Shown piece by piece: positions 1-6,180 of a stretch of 6,180 bases of DNA. The translations under genes were made by a program, and so were the position numbers. The notes beneath the pieces are model-generated. The model saw only the letters and a list, made by a program, of their open reading frames with translations, made no database searches and had not been told where the DNA came from. How positions within the stretch are numbered: the stretch's first letter is position 1; each line of letters opens with the position of its first letter. Source of the stretch: an uncultured Halioglobus sp. (GTDB lineage: Bacteria; Pseudomonadota; Gammaproteobacteria; Pseudomonadales; Halieaceae); assembly GCA_905480565.1 (NCBI GenBank), contig CAJQQW010000281.1:1-6180 (forward strand), given 5' to 3'.

Positions 1-15
1 GTCGACCTTGAGCAT
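1..15 (-). CDS. Possible start of a further minus-strand gene (five codons only)
   Basis: On the minus strand an ATG lies at 15-13 and opens a frame reading MLKVD to the window edge. It begins 18 bases after the stop codon of the glycosyltransferase gene at 34-927, a spacing normal for the next gene of an operon. No clear Shine-Dalgarno sequence precedes it (the upstream bases read CTACCAGCCAAA), and five codons say nothing about function. It could equally be a chance ATG. Confidence 0.25.
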
Positions 16-33
16 TTTGGCTGGTAGCGCGGG

Positions 34-927
34 TTACTGACGCGCCTTGCGATGAATTTTGGACGCGTCATTGGGCAGGTGGCCCATGTACAGGAATGTT
101 TTCTTGGTTATCACGTCAGCGTGACCGCGAATTTCTTCATACTGCTTTCGGTATTTCGCCAGGCTCTCGTCACGTTTTTCCGTGCTGACGTTGGTAGTGG
201 TACCACCGTGCAACTGGTGAAAGCACCCTTCCCCTATCAACTGCGCCGCAGACACGTCCGGCGCATCTACCGCGCGGTTAAATATGTCGAGGTTGATAAA
301 GCCCCCGCCCGGAAAATCAAACCGTTCATCTGCCCCACCCTGCGCCACAAAAAGCGATCGCTTCATAAACAGACAGTTCGATTCAAACATGCGGTTTAGC
401 CAATTAATATTCTCGGAGCCCGAGCGCAAAGGCGAACCAATTTCGAACAAGCGGTAACCGTCTGTCGGCCAGTCAACGCTGCGCAACAGTGCATCTTCCG
501 CGGCTTTGTCATACCCGGTGTTTATTGTTTCATTCTGTGCACCGGGGCCCAGCCAGAAATAGCGGGTAGCCACGACCGGATTCTCGTAGGCATTAAAGCA
601 GGCAAAAGCCATGCGGAAGACACCCGGCGTCAGGATATGTGCCCCGTCAATCATGAGGCAGATAATATCCCCGGTCGCTTCTTTCAGTGCGATGTTAATG
701 GCCTGTGCCGGTGACGGGTGTGCATCGCGGATACCCAACAACCGAACAGGCACATCGAGGTGAGCCCAGCTTTGCGGATCCAGCGGCTCGGGAGAACCAT
801 TGTCTACGAGGATAACCTCATACTCGAGGTCATGCGCGCCCTGCTGATAATCGCGCGCAAGCCCCTGAAGGGTTCTTGGAATTTCACGCGCCATGTCATA
901 GGCCACAAGGATGACGGATAATTTCAT
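34..927 (-). CDS. Glycosyltransferase family 2 protein (downstream copy of tandem pair)
   Basis: This 297-residue protein probably transfers a sugar from a nucleotide-sugar donor to a growing glycan at the cytoplasmic face of the membrane; donor and acceptor are unknown. Seen: a GT-A type N-terminus (MKLSVILVAYDMA, first beta strand), the donor-binding VDNGSPEP segment with Asp42, then ATGDIICLMIDGAH (about 85-97), which sits where family 2 enzymes carry the metal-binding DxD. Here that motif reads Asp94-Gly-Ala-His97, so the second acidic residue is absent. Farther on come GGADERFDFPGGGF and NLD (197-214, acceptor side and likely catalytic-base region) and FHQLHGG (236-242). There is no signal peptide or membrane helix, so it is probably soluble or peripheral. 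The ATG at 927 is supported by exact agreement with the paralogue's N-terminus; a weak GAG stands seven bases upstream. It lies 40 bases after the paralogue, so the two are probably cotranscribed. The family is secure, the substrate is not. Confidence 0.9.
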   Translation of the reverse strand: MKLSVILVAYDMAREIPRTLQGLARDYQQGAHDLEYEVILVDNGSPEPLDPQSWAHLDVPVRLLGIRDAHPSPAQAINIALKEATGDIICLMIDGAHILTPGVFRMAFACFNAYENPVVATRYFWLGPGAQNETINTGYDKAAEDALLRSVDWPTDGYRLFEIGSPLRSGSENINWLNRMFESNCLFMKRSLFVAQGGADERFDFPGGGFINLDIFNRAVDAPDVSAAQLIGEGCFHQLHGGTTTNVSTEKRDESLAKYRKQYEEIRGHADVITKKTFLYMGHLPNDASKIHRKARQ

Positions 928-967
928 ACAGTTACTCGCTAGGCACCGGGGTTAGAGGGAAGAGCCA

Positions 968-1894
968 CTATTCAATCGGCTTTCCCGCCAATCGGGCTCT
1001 TCTTTTTTCAACCGCCGAGATATTTGACGGATTGGTGGGCATATGCCCCATGTAAGTAAAAGAGACCTTCGACATAACATCCGTGTGGCCTCTTATTTCG
1101 CGGTACTGTTCCCGGTACTTATCCAGTTTTTCCCGACGCTCTTCCTGGCTGACCGGATTGGTTGTAGTTCCGCCATGCAACTGATGAAAACTACCCTCAC
1201 CGATAATCTGCACCGGCGTTATTTCGGGTGCTTCCACGGCGCGCTTGAATATATCCAAATTCAAGAAACCACCACCCGGGAAATCAAAACGTTCGTCCGC
1301 CCCGCCCTGAAGCTGAAAAAAAGACCGCTTCATAATGAGGCAGTTTGCTTCAGCCAATCGGTTGAACCACGTCATGCGTTTGGCACCCGAGCGCAGCGGT
1401 GTGCCAATCTCGAACAGTCGGTAACCGTCTGAGGGCCAGTCGATGCGCCCAAGCAAATCATCCTCAACCTCCTGGTTATAGCCGTCCAGAACAGATTCTG
1501 TCTGCTCGCCGACACCGAGATAAAAGTAGCGAATTGCGACCACCGCATTATCGAACGCCTGATATGCAGACAGCGTCATACGAAATACACCCGGAGTCAG
1601 CATGTGCGCGCCATCAATCATAAGACAGACCAACTCACCGCGGGCAAGTTGCAACCCTCGATTAATCGCACTGGCCGGTGATGTTGATGCGTCGTCGATT
1701 CGAATGAGCTTGACCGGAACATCGAGGTGAGACCAACTCGCCTCGTACAAGGGTTCCGGAGAACCGTTGTCCAATAACAATACCTCATACTCGAGATTTT
1801 CAGCACCTTCCTGATACGACCTCGACAGGCTTTCAAGGGTACGGGGAATTTCTCGTGCCATGTCATAGGCGACAAGGATCACAGATAGCTTCAT
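968..1894 (-). CDS. Glycosyltransferase family 2 protein (upstream copy of tandem pair)
   Basis: A 308-residue GT-A fold glycosyltransferase, paralogous to the protein encoded at 34-927. The first 20 residues are identical, and by hand count about two thirds of the first 170 match without gaps. The same landmarks occur at the same residue numbers: Asp42 in LLDNGSPEP, Asp94-Gly-Ala-His97 in place of DxD, GGADERFDFPGGGF-LNLD ending at 214, and FHQLHGG at 236-242. Differences cluster at 21-35, 50-90, 107-155 and the C-terminal tail, which is longer and basic here (KRRARLAGK). That pattern suggests a conserved chemistry with a changed donor or acceptor. The frame extends to a TTG at 1906, adding four residues, but I chose the ATG at 1894 because it aligns with the paralogue's start and has a GGAAA (1904-1900) at suitable spacing. 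It is the first gene of the minus-strand unit visible here. The likely pathway is exo- or surface polysaccharide synthesis (inference). Confidence 0.9.
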   Translation of the reverse strand: MKLSVILVAYDMAREIPRTLESLSRSYQEGAENLEYEVLLLDNGSPEPLYEASWSHLDVPVKLIRIDDASTSPASAINRGLQLARGELVCLMIDGAHMLTPGVFRMTLSAYQAFDNAVVAIRYFYLGVGEQTESVLDGYNQEVEDDLLGRIDWPSDGYRLFEIGTPLRSGAKRMTWFNRLAEANCLIMKRSFFQLQGGADERFDFPGGGFLNLDIFKRAVEAPEITPVQIIGEGSFHQLHGGTTTNPVSQEERREKLDKYREQYREIRGHTDVMSKVSFTYMGHMPTNPSNISAVEKRRARLAGKPIE

Positions 1895-1994
1895 CAAGGT
1901 TTCCAAATGTCAGAACGTACTCGATACGCCCTCATGTTCCATGATTTCCGGCCTACCGGGCTGACGTTTGAGCGATTTCGCCGCGCAAGCGTCG

Positions 1995-2004
1995 TATCTC
2001 ACTT
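1995..2004. repeat. Direct repeat TATCTCACTT, left copy
   Basis: A perfect 10-base match to 2041-2050, with the starts 46 bases apart. On the minus strand it reads AAGTGAGATA. It lies in the divergent control region about 100 bases before the glycosyltransferase start. A paired binding site for a regulator is possible; no known site is recognised. Confidence 0.5.
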
Positions 2005-2040
2005 GCTCTGCAGGTCTTGAACGTTAGAAATTATGTCAAT

Positions 2041-2050
2041 TATCTCACTT
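2041..2050. repeat. Direct repeat TATCTCACTT, right copy
   Basis: The second copy of the 10-mer at 1995-2004, in the same orientation. It directly adjoins the minus-strand TTGACA hexamer (2039-2034), so a protein bound here would sit at or just upstream of a possible -35 element of the glycosyltransferase operon. That functional reading is inference. Confidence 0.5.
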
Positions 2051-2136
2051 TACCGCATCATTTTGCTTCACTTTCTTCAAATCTTCACGGTAGAGTTTAG
2101 TGATTGAATTATAAACGAATTTTGGGGTCGCCTCAC

Positions 2137-2142
2137 AGGTGA
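2137..2142 (+). promoter_or_regulatory. Ribosome binding site deciding the GTG start of the sensor kinase
   Basis: AGGTGA ends seven bases before the GTG at 2150, the standard spacing. The open frame begins after a TGA at 2105-2107 and contains no ATG before the propeller domain, so the choice is between GTG 2150 and the next codon, TTG 2153. The Shine-Dalgarno spacing favours GTG. Confidence 0.7.
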
Positions 2143-2149
2143 TACTGGC

Positions 2150-5100
2150 GTGTTGGCAATAAAGAGAAAAGGGGGGAATTCGAGGCGCGGACCATCCTGG
2201 GCCGCGGTCTTTGCGTGCGTATTTTTGGCCATCCAGTCACCGCTTGGACACAGTATCGAACCTTCCGTTGTCAATCTCGACCTTCATCGCGATCCAATTT
2301 CTGAAAAGTTGACGCAACAATCCATCAGCCAGTCATTTCAAGACTCCAGGGGCGCGGTCTGGTTTGTTTCGCAGGAGGGCATCAATAAGTACACTGGGCA
2401 CGAACTCGAAAACTACCGGTACTCACCCAGTGTGCCGAACTCTCTCCCCACCAATCTCGTCACTCAGATTACCGAGAGTAGCGCGGGAAAAATCTGGCTA
2501 TCCACCCTCGGCGGAGGCCTCGCTTTTTACGACTCAACATCTAACGACTTCACCGCCTTCTATTCCGATCCGAACGACCATAATACGCCCTACTCCAACG
2601 ATATCCATGCGATCTATAGCGATAGTGACGGATTTCTCTGGCTGGGATACACCAATGGTTTTAGCAAATTCGATCCCGAAACGCTGTCGTTTCATCACTA
2701 CGTCTCCGGCCGCTCTGACATACCGTTCATGGGTGAGGTCAGCGGATTCACTCAATCAGAGGATGGGGCGATATGGGTAGCGGCCGAGGCGGCTGGCGTA
2801 CTTCGAATTGATCCAATCACAGAGCGAATCGAGCCCTATGGCCAAACAATACGCGAGAAAAACAGTCTTGGCTCCGGAAGGCTTTACCGAATAATCACTG
2901 ATTCAACAGGCCACATATGGGTAGCCTCTGAGAAGTCCGGGATTATACGGATCAACCCAATCAGCCGCGATATCCAAAACTTCATTCACTCTGGCGAAGA
3001 CATCCGGTCGCTATCATCAAATCAAACCTCTGATATTTTTGAAGACAGTAGCGGTGATATATGGATAGCCACTGCGGAGGGTCTGAACCTATTCGCCGCC
3101 GACACGGAAGATTTTGTTCGATTTGGAACACACAATACAGACCTGCCGGATGACTCTATCATTAGCATCTATCAAACTCGTGAAGGTAAGTACTGGGTCG
3201 GGACACGATCGGGGCTCGCCTCCGGCATGAGAACCCAGTTTCAGTTATTTGATCGTGAGCGCAACAATCTATCAAATAATTCGGTCAACGCGTTTACAGA
3301 AACAGCCGACGGCACCCTTTGGGTAGGCACAGACGACGGCCTCAACAAACTCTCTCCTGATAGCAACGAATTCAGATGGATCAACGAGTCGACACAGCCT
3401 AACTTATCAAGTGCGATTGTGATGAGCTTATACAGTGAAGGGGATACTTTGTGGGCTGGAACCTATGATGGTGGCCTGAACAGGATTGATCTGAATACCA
3501 ACGAAACACAGACTTACCGGCATAGCCCCATTGACAGCTCCAGCATCGGAGCAAATGGCATCACGTCCATACTGCGGCTCTCAAACGGCGACCTATTGGT
3601 TGGCACATACGGTGGCGGGCTCAGCATCTATTTACCCGAATCGGAAACATTTGAAACCCTCACACACCAGATCGACGACCCGAGCAGCATCAGCAGCAAC
3701 CTGGTACTGGCAATTTTCGAGGATGCTGCAGGCGACGTCTGGATCGGCACTGAAAATGGTCTCAACAAGTACCATCGCGAATCCAGATCTTTCGACCGTT
3801 TTTACACCGACAGGAATAATCCCAAAAGCATTTCAAGCAATATCGTCTGGAGCTTCCACGAAGATCCCAAAGGCAACTTGTGGATAGGGACACTAGGCGG
3901 AGGATTGAATCAGTGGCCAGCACGGGATCGCGCGCAGTCTAGAGAAAACTTTATCAACTACTCTGAAAAAGTCACTTTACCCAGTTCGAATATCTATGGC
4001 ATACACGGAGATGAAAGTGGTCGACTCTGGCTGTCTCACAGTAAAGGCGTCACCGGGTTAGATCCGGTGACGTTAACAGCCTATCAGTACGGCACCAGTG
4101 ATGGGCTTCAATCTACCGAATTCAACCTTGGCGCCTCATTCAAATCTAAAAACGGCGTCATCTATTTTGGTGGAATAAAAGGTTTTAATGCCATAAACCC
4201 CGACCTTTTGACGACCGATAGACAACCCCCTCAAGTCGCAATTTCCCAGATTAAGGTTATGAATGAGCGCATAGAGTACGACACGCCATATGATGATCTG
4301 GAGGCAATTGACCTGGATTACACGGACCGGATGCTGTCCGTAGAGTTCTTCGCAGCTGACTATTCTAACCCGGAGCTGATCAACTACGCCTACCAGCTTG
4401 AAGGGATTAACCCCGACTGGGTTATATCGCCTGATGCAAGAGTCGCCTCTTTTACAACGCTGCCCGCCGGTGCTTATACCTTAAAGCTGGCAGCCGCCAC
4501 CCCTGACGGAACCTGGAACTGGAATGGGCTGACGATTCCTGTACGCGTAGCGCCTCCGCCCTGGCTGAGCCCGATAGCTTATGCGGGTTACATCGTATTA
4601 GCCGCCGCCGCGATTGCATTTTATTTCTATCGTCAAGCACGACAGACAAAGATTTCTCAAGAAAGGCAGCGCCAGCTCGAATTGCGAGTAGAAGAACGAA
4701 CACGAGACTTGCAGGAGGCGCGAAAAATTGCCGAGGAAGCCACACAAGCAAAGTCAGAGTTTCTCGCCACAATGAGTCACGAAATCAGAACACCAATGCA
4801 TGGCATTATCGGCATGACGGAGCTATTACTTCACACCGATCTTAGCGACCAACAGAATCAGTTTGTCAATGCGGCGCATAAGAGCGGCGAATCTCTGCTG
4901 GGCTTGATAAACGAGATTCTTGATTTCTCCAAGGTGGAGGCTGCAAAGATTGAGCTGGAGCAAGTCGAGTTTAACCTGACCGAGCTAATGGACGACATCT
5001 GCTACCTGCAGGGCGAACCCGCCAGCAAGAAAGGCGTATCGCTCAACAATATTTGCCATCCGCTCACACCAGAACTACTGGTTGGCGATCCGGTCAAGAT

Positions 5101-6180
5101 TCGCCAGGTCGTCATGAATCTGGTTAGCAATGCCATAAAATTTACAGCAACAGGCAACATTAATATTCGCGTCAATCCGAAAGTGAGCAAATCGAACCCT
5201 GACAAAGCCCTGGTGCATATCGTTGTCGAAGATAACGGCATCGGTATGGATGAAGAGACGCAAAAGCGTGTTTTCGAGCCTTTTACCCAGGCTGACACCA
5301 GTACGACTCGAGAGTATGGCGGCACCGGCCTGGGGCTCACCATATCGAGACACTACATCGAAGTAATGGGCGGCGATATTGCCATTCAGTCTGCGCCCGG
5401 CGAAGGTACGAAAATTACCGTTTCAATACCCATGGAAATTAAACACACAGACAATACCTCGAACAGCCCGTTTGCCAACTATACAGGCAGAATACTGACC
5501 AGCAATGTCTCCACTTACCAAATGGTCGCCAGCCACCTGTCGAGACTGGGGATGAACTGCTCACCGCTACTCGATGAGGAGCTGCACTCACCATTGGACG
5601 ACACTCGCACTGTCGTCATAGTCGATTACGAGCGAACCCGATCTTATAATCAAAATCTGGAACGATTTGAAGCCGTTGAAGCGAGGATGAAAATCGTACT
5701 CGCCCCTCTTACTGTAGAGCAGCTACCGGCTGTATTTTCTGACTGGGACGTAATCACCAAACCGTTGACATCAAATGCTGTGCAGGACTTATTGTCGAGC
5801 AGACTAAAGATCGACTCAAGCCAGGAACCGGAAGGTCGGTATTTTCCAAAAACACAGAGGCCCGAGCGACAAACGGTTCTTGTTGCCGAAGATGTATCCA
5901 CTAACCAGGATATTATCGTAGAAATGCTCAACCTGCTGGGGCATGAAGTAGACATAGCGGATAATGGTCAAACCGCCGTCGCCAAGTTTCTGGAAGGGAA
6001 CTATGCATTGATCTTTATGGACTGCCAAATGCCCATCATGGATGGCTATGAAGCGTCCCAAAGGATACGCCAGCTGGAAACGGAACAGCAGATGACGCCC
6101 ATTCCGATCATCGCTCTGACCGCCGGTTCCGATAGAAAAGATCGGAACCGGTGCTTTGAGGCAGGAATGAACGATTACCT
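2150..6180 (+). CDS. Hybrid two-component sensor kinase with double propeller and Y_Y_Y domain (3' end outside window)
   Basis: A membrane sensor kinase that should bind a periplasmic ligand, autophosphorylate and pass phosphate to its own receiver. 1343 codons are present without a stop. Order by residue: basic, hydrophobic signal peptide (5-35, core 17-28); fourteen propeller blades (57-694) of the form D..G.lWigT..GL; Y_Y_Y domain (about 695-804); membrane helix (808-827); coiled coil (about 828-870); HisKA with SHEIRTP and His877; HATPase with N-box Asn994, DNGIGM (1028-1033), FEPF (1042-1045) and GGTGLGL (1057-1063); a degenerate receiver-like domain (1114-1219); and a canonical receiver with Glu1247-Asp1248, Asp1291 in FMDCQMP and Thr1324. 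The window ends at GMNDY, before the expected conserved lysine. The periplasmic half matches the glycan-sensing hybrid systems of Bacteroidetes. Whether an AraC-type, Hpt or further receiver domain follows cannot be seen. Start GTG 2150 is set by AGGTGA and the signal peptide. It is divergent from glycosyltransferase genes, so control of polysaccharide synthesis is plausible but unproven. Confidence 0.93.
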   Translation, partial: MLAIKRKGGNSRRGPSWAAVFACVFLAIQSPLGHSIEPSVVNLDLHRDPISEKLTQQSISQSFQDSRGAVWFVSQEGINKYTGHELENYRYSPSVPNSLPTNLVTQITESSAGKIWLSTLGGGLAFYDSTSNDFTAFYSDPNDHNTPYSNDIHAIYSDSDGFLWLGYTNGFSKFDPETLSFHHYVSGRSDIPFMGEVSGFTQSEDGAIWVAAEAAGVLRIDPITERIEPYGQTIREKNSLGSGRLYRIITDSTGHIWVASEKSGIIRINPISRDIQNFIHSGEDIRSLSSNQTSDIFEDSSGDIWIATAEGLNLFAADTEDFVRFGTHNTDLPDDSIISIYQTREGKYWVGTRSGLASGMRTQFQLFDRERNNLSNNSVNAFTETADGTLWVGTDDGLNKLSPDSNEFRWINESTQPNLSSAIVMSLYSEGDTLWAGTYDGGLNRIDLNTNETQTYRHSPIDSSSIGANGITSILRLSNGDLLVGTYGGGLSIYLPESETFETLTHQIDDPSSISSNLVLAIFEDAAGDVWIGTENGLNKYHRESRSFDRFYTDRNNPKSISSNIVWSFHEDPKGNLWIGTLGGGLNQWPARDRAQSRENFINYSEKVTLPSSNIYGIHGDESGRLWLSHSKGVTGLDPVTLTAYQYGTSDGLQSTEFNLGASFKSKNGVIYFGGIKGFNAINPDLLTTDRQPPQVAISQIKVMNERIEYDTPYDDLEAIDLDYTDRMLSVEFFAADYSNPELINYAYQLEGINPDWVISPDARVASFTTLPAGAYTLKLAAATPDGTWNWNGLTIPVRVAPPPWLSPIAYAGYIVLAAAAIAFYFYRQARQTKISQERQRQLELRVEERTRDLQEARKIAEEATQAKSEFLATMSHEIRTPMHGIIGMTELLLHTDLSDQQNQFVNAAHKSGESLLGLINEILDFSKVEAAKIELEQVEFNLTELMDDICYLQGEPASKKGVSLNNICHPLTPELLVGDPVKIRQVVMNLVSNAIKFTATGNINIRVNPKVSKSNPDKALVHIVVEDNGIGMDEETQKRVFEPFTQADTSTTREYGGTGLGLTISRHYIEVMGGDIAIQSAPGEGTKITVSIPMEIKHTDNTSNSPFANYTGRILTSNVSTYQMVASHLSRLGMNCSPLLDEELHSPLDDTRTVVIVDYERTRSYNQNLERFEAVEARMKIVLAPLTVEQLPAVFSDWDVITKPLTSNAVQDLLSSRLKIDSSQEPEGRYFPKTQRPERQTVLVAEDVSTNQDIIVEMLNLLGHEVDIADNGQTAVAKFLEGNYALIFMDCQMPIMDGYEASQRIRQLETEQQMTPIPIIALTAGSDRKDRNRCFEAGMNDY
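2318..4231 (+). repeat. Fourteen propeller-blade coding repeats in the sensor domain
   Basis: About 14 units of 40-50 residues follow one another, each with a D..G.(I/L/V)W(I/V/L)(G/A/S)T-like core followed by GL. Clear cores include [126 protein letters not shown] and [10 protein letters not shown], preceded by a first blade with [10 protein letters not shown]. Fourteen units fit two seven-bladed propellers, the known arrangement for this sensor class. The DNA itself is not nearly identical between units, so recent expansion is unlikely. Confidence 0.85.

Larger units (their letters stand above)
1895..2149. promoter_or_regulatory. Divergent intergenic control region
   Basis: These 255 bases separate the minus-strand glycosyltransferase genes from the plus-strand sensor kinase, so promoters for both must lie here or overlap the gene starts. 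Seen: a duplicated 10-mer TATCTCACTT, three CTTCA units at 2066, 2075 and 2083, and an AT-rich stretch around 2024-2121. On the minus strand a perfect TTGACA hexamer (2039-2034) and an overlapping CATAAT (2035-2030) occur, but neither has a good partner at 16-18 bases. On the plus strand a TATAAA at 2110-2115 has no convincing upstream hexamer. The promoters are therefore not assigned, and an activator-dependent or alternative-sigma promoter is possible. I see no small gene or strong hairpin in it. Confidence 0.6.

Noticed and set aside
52..399. Plus-strand open frame of 115 codons opposite the downstream glycosyltransferase
   Set aside because: It lies wholly antisense to a well-supported gene, has no recognisable domain, and a similar antisense frame opposite the paralogue is explained by the paralogy of the coding strand.
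1043..1432. Plus-strand open frame of 129 codons opposite the upstream glycosyltransferase
   Set aside because: Shadow of the minus-strand gene; no domain and a composition unlike a real protein (scattered Cys, Arg and His).
1895..1906. TTG start at 1906 for the upstream glycosyltransferase (four extra residues)
   Set aside because: The paralogue starts exactly at MKLSV, and the GGAAA that would serve as Shine-Dalgarno for the ATG at 1894 overlaps this TTG extension.
1948..1959. CCGG-CCTA-CCGG hairpin in the intergenic region
   Set aside because: A four-base stem made from a self-complementary tetramer, with no following T run; too weak for a terminator or structured RNA.
2030..2039. Minus-strand TTGACA (2039-2034) and overlapping CATAAT (2035-2030) as a sigma-70 promoter
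   Set aside because: The two hexamers overlap each other. No -10 match lies 16-18 bases after TTGACA and no -35 match lies the right distance before CATAAT, so a complete promoter cannot be called.
2067..2115. Plus-strand promoter candidates TTCACT (2067-2072) with TAGAGT (2091-2096), and TATAAA (2110-2115)
   Set aside because: The first pair matches consensus at only four of six bases in each hexamer with an 18-base spacer, and TATAAA has no upstream partner or extended -10.
2077..2274. Minus-strand open frame of 65 codons across the sensor start and intergenic region
   Set aside because: It overlaps the signal-peptide coding region and has no recognisable product, and a gene here would lie antisense to the Shine-Dalgarno and start of the sensor.
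2364..2780. Plus-strand open frame of 138 codons inside the propeller region
   Set aside because: It is an out-of-frame reading of the sensor gene, whose own frame is open throughout with clear blade motifs. The Ser/Thr/Pro-rich translation is typical of a frame shadow.
4452..5353. Minus-strand open frames opposite the kinase domains
   Set aside because: All are antisense to strongly conserved HisKA and HATPase coding sequence and have no recognisable domain.

Overview
The window looks like chromosomal DNA of a Gram-negative, probably marine or plant-matter-associated gammaproteobacterium. The grounds are moderate GC content, a large hybrid sensor kinase with a periplasmic propeller domain and signal peptide, and family 2 glycosyltransferases of a kind met in polysaccharide clusters. 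The taxonomic guess is an inference; nothing in the window fixes the species.

Left part (1-1894, minus strand): two adjacent, clearly homologous family 2 glycosyltransferase genes, read right to left. The upstream copy (968-1894, 308 aa) is followed after 40 bases by the downstream copy (34-927, 297 aa). They share an identical 20-residue N-terminus and about two thirds of the next 150 residues, so they are a tandem duplication that has diverged. A third minus-strand gene may begin at the left edge (an ATG at 15 with four more codons in the window), which would make the pair part of a longer operon for surface or exopolysaccharide assembly.

Middle (1895-2149): a divergent intergenic region of about 255 bases. 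It must carry the control signals for both the minus-strand glycosyltransferase operon and the plus-strand sensor gene. It holds a perfect 10-base direct repeat (TATCTCACTT) 46 bases apart and three CTTCA units in a row. No complete consensus promoter is visible in it.

Right part (2150-6180, plus strand): one very long gene, open at the right edge, with 1343 complete codons present. It starts at GTG, not ATG. The product has a signal peptide, 14 propeller blades (two seven-bladed propellers), a Y_Y_Y domain, one transmembrane helix, a coiled coil, a HisKA dimerisation domain with phospho-acceptor His877, a HATPase domain, a degenerate receiver-like domain and a canonical receiver domain with Asp1291 that is cut by the window end. 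This is the architecture of the hybrid two-component systems that sense glycans in Bacteroidetes, here in the form usual for proteobacteria.

Taken together, a glycan-type sensor lies head to head with glycan-building enzymes. A reasonable inference is that the sensor reads an extracellular saccharide or related cue and controls polysaccharide synthesis, but no ligand or target is shown by the sequence. I see no mobile element, CRISPR array, tRNA or rRNA.
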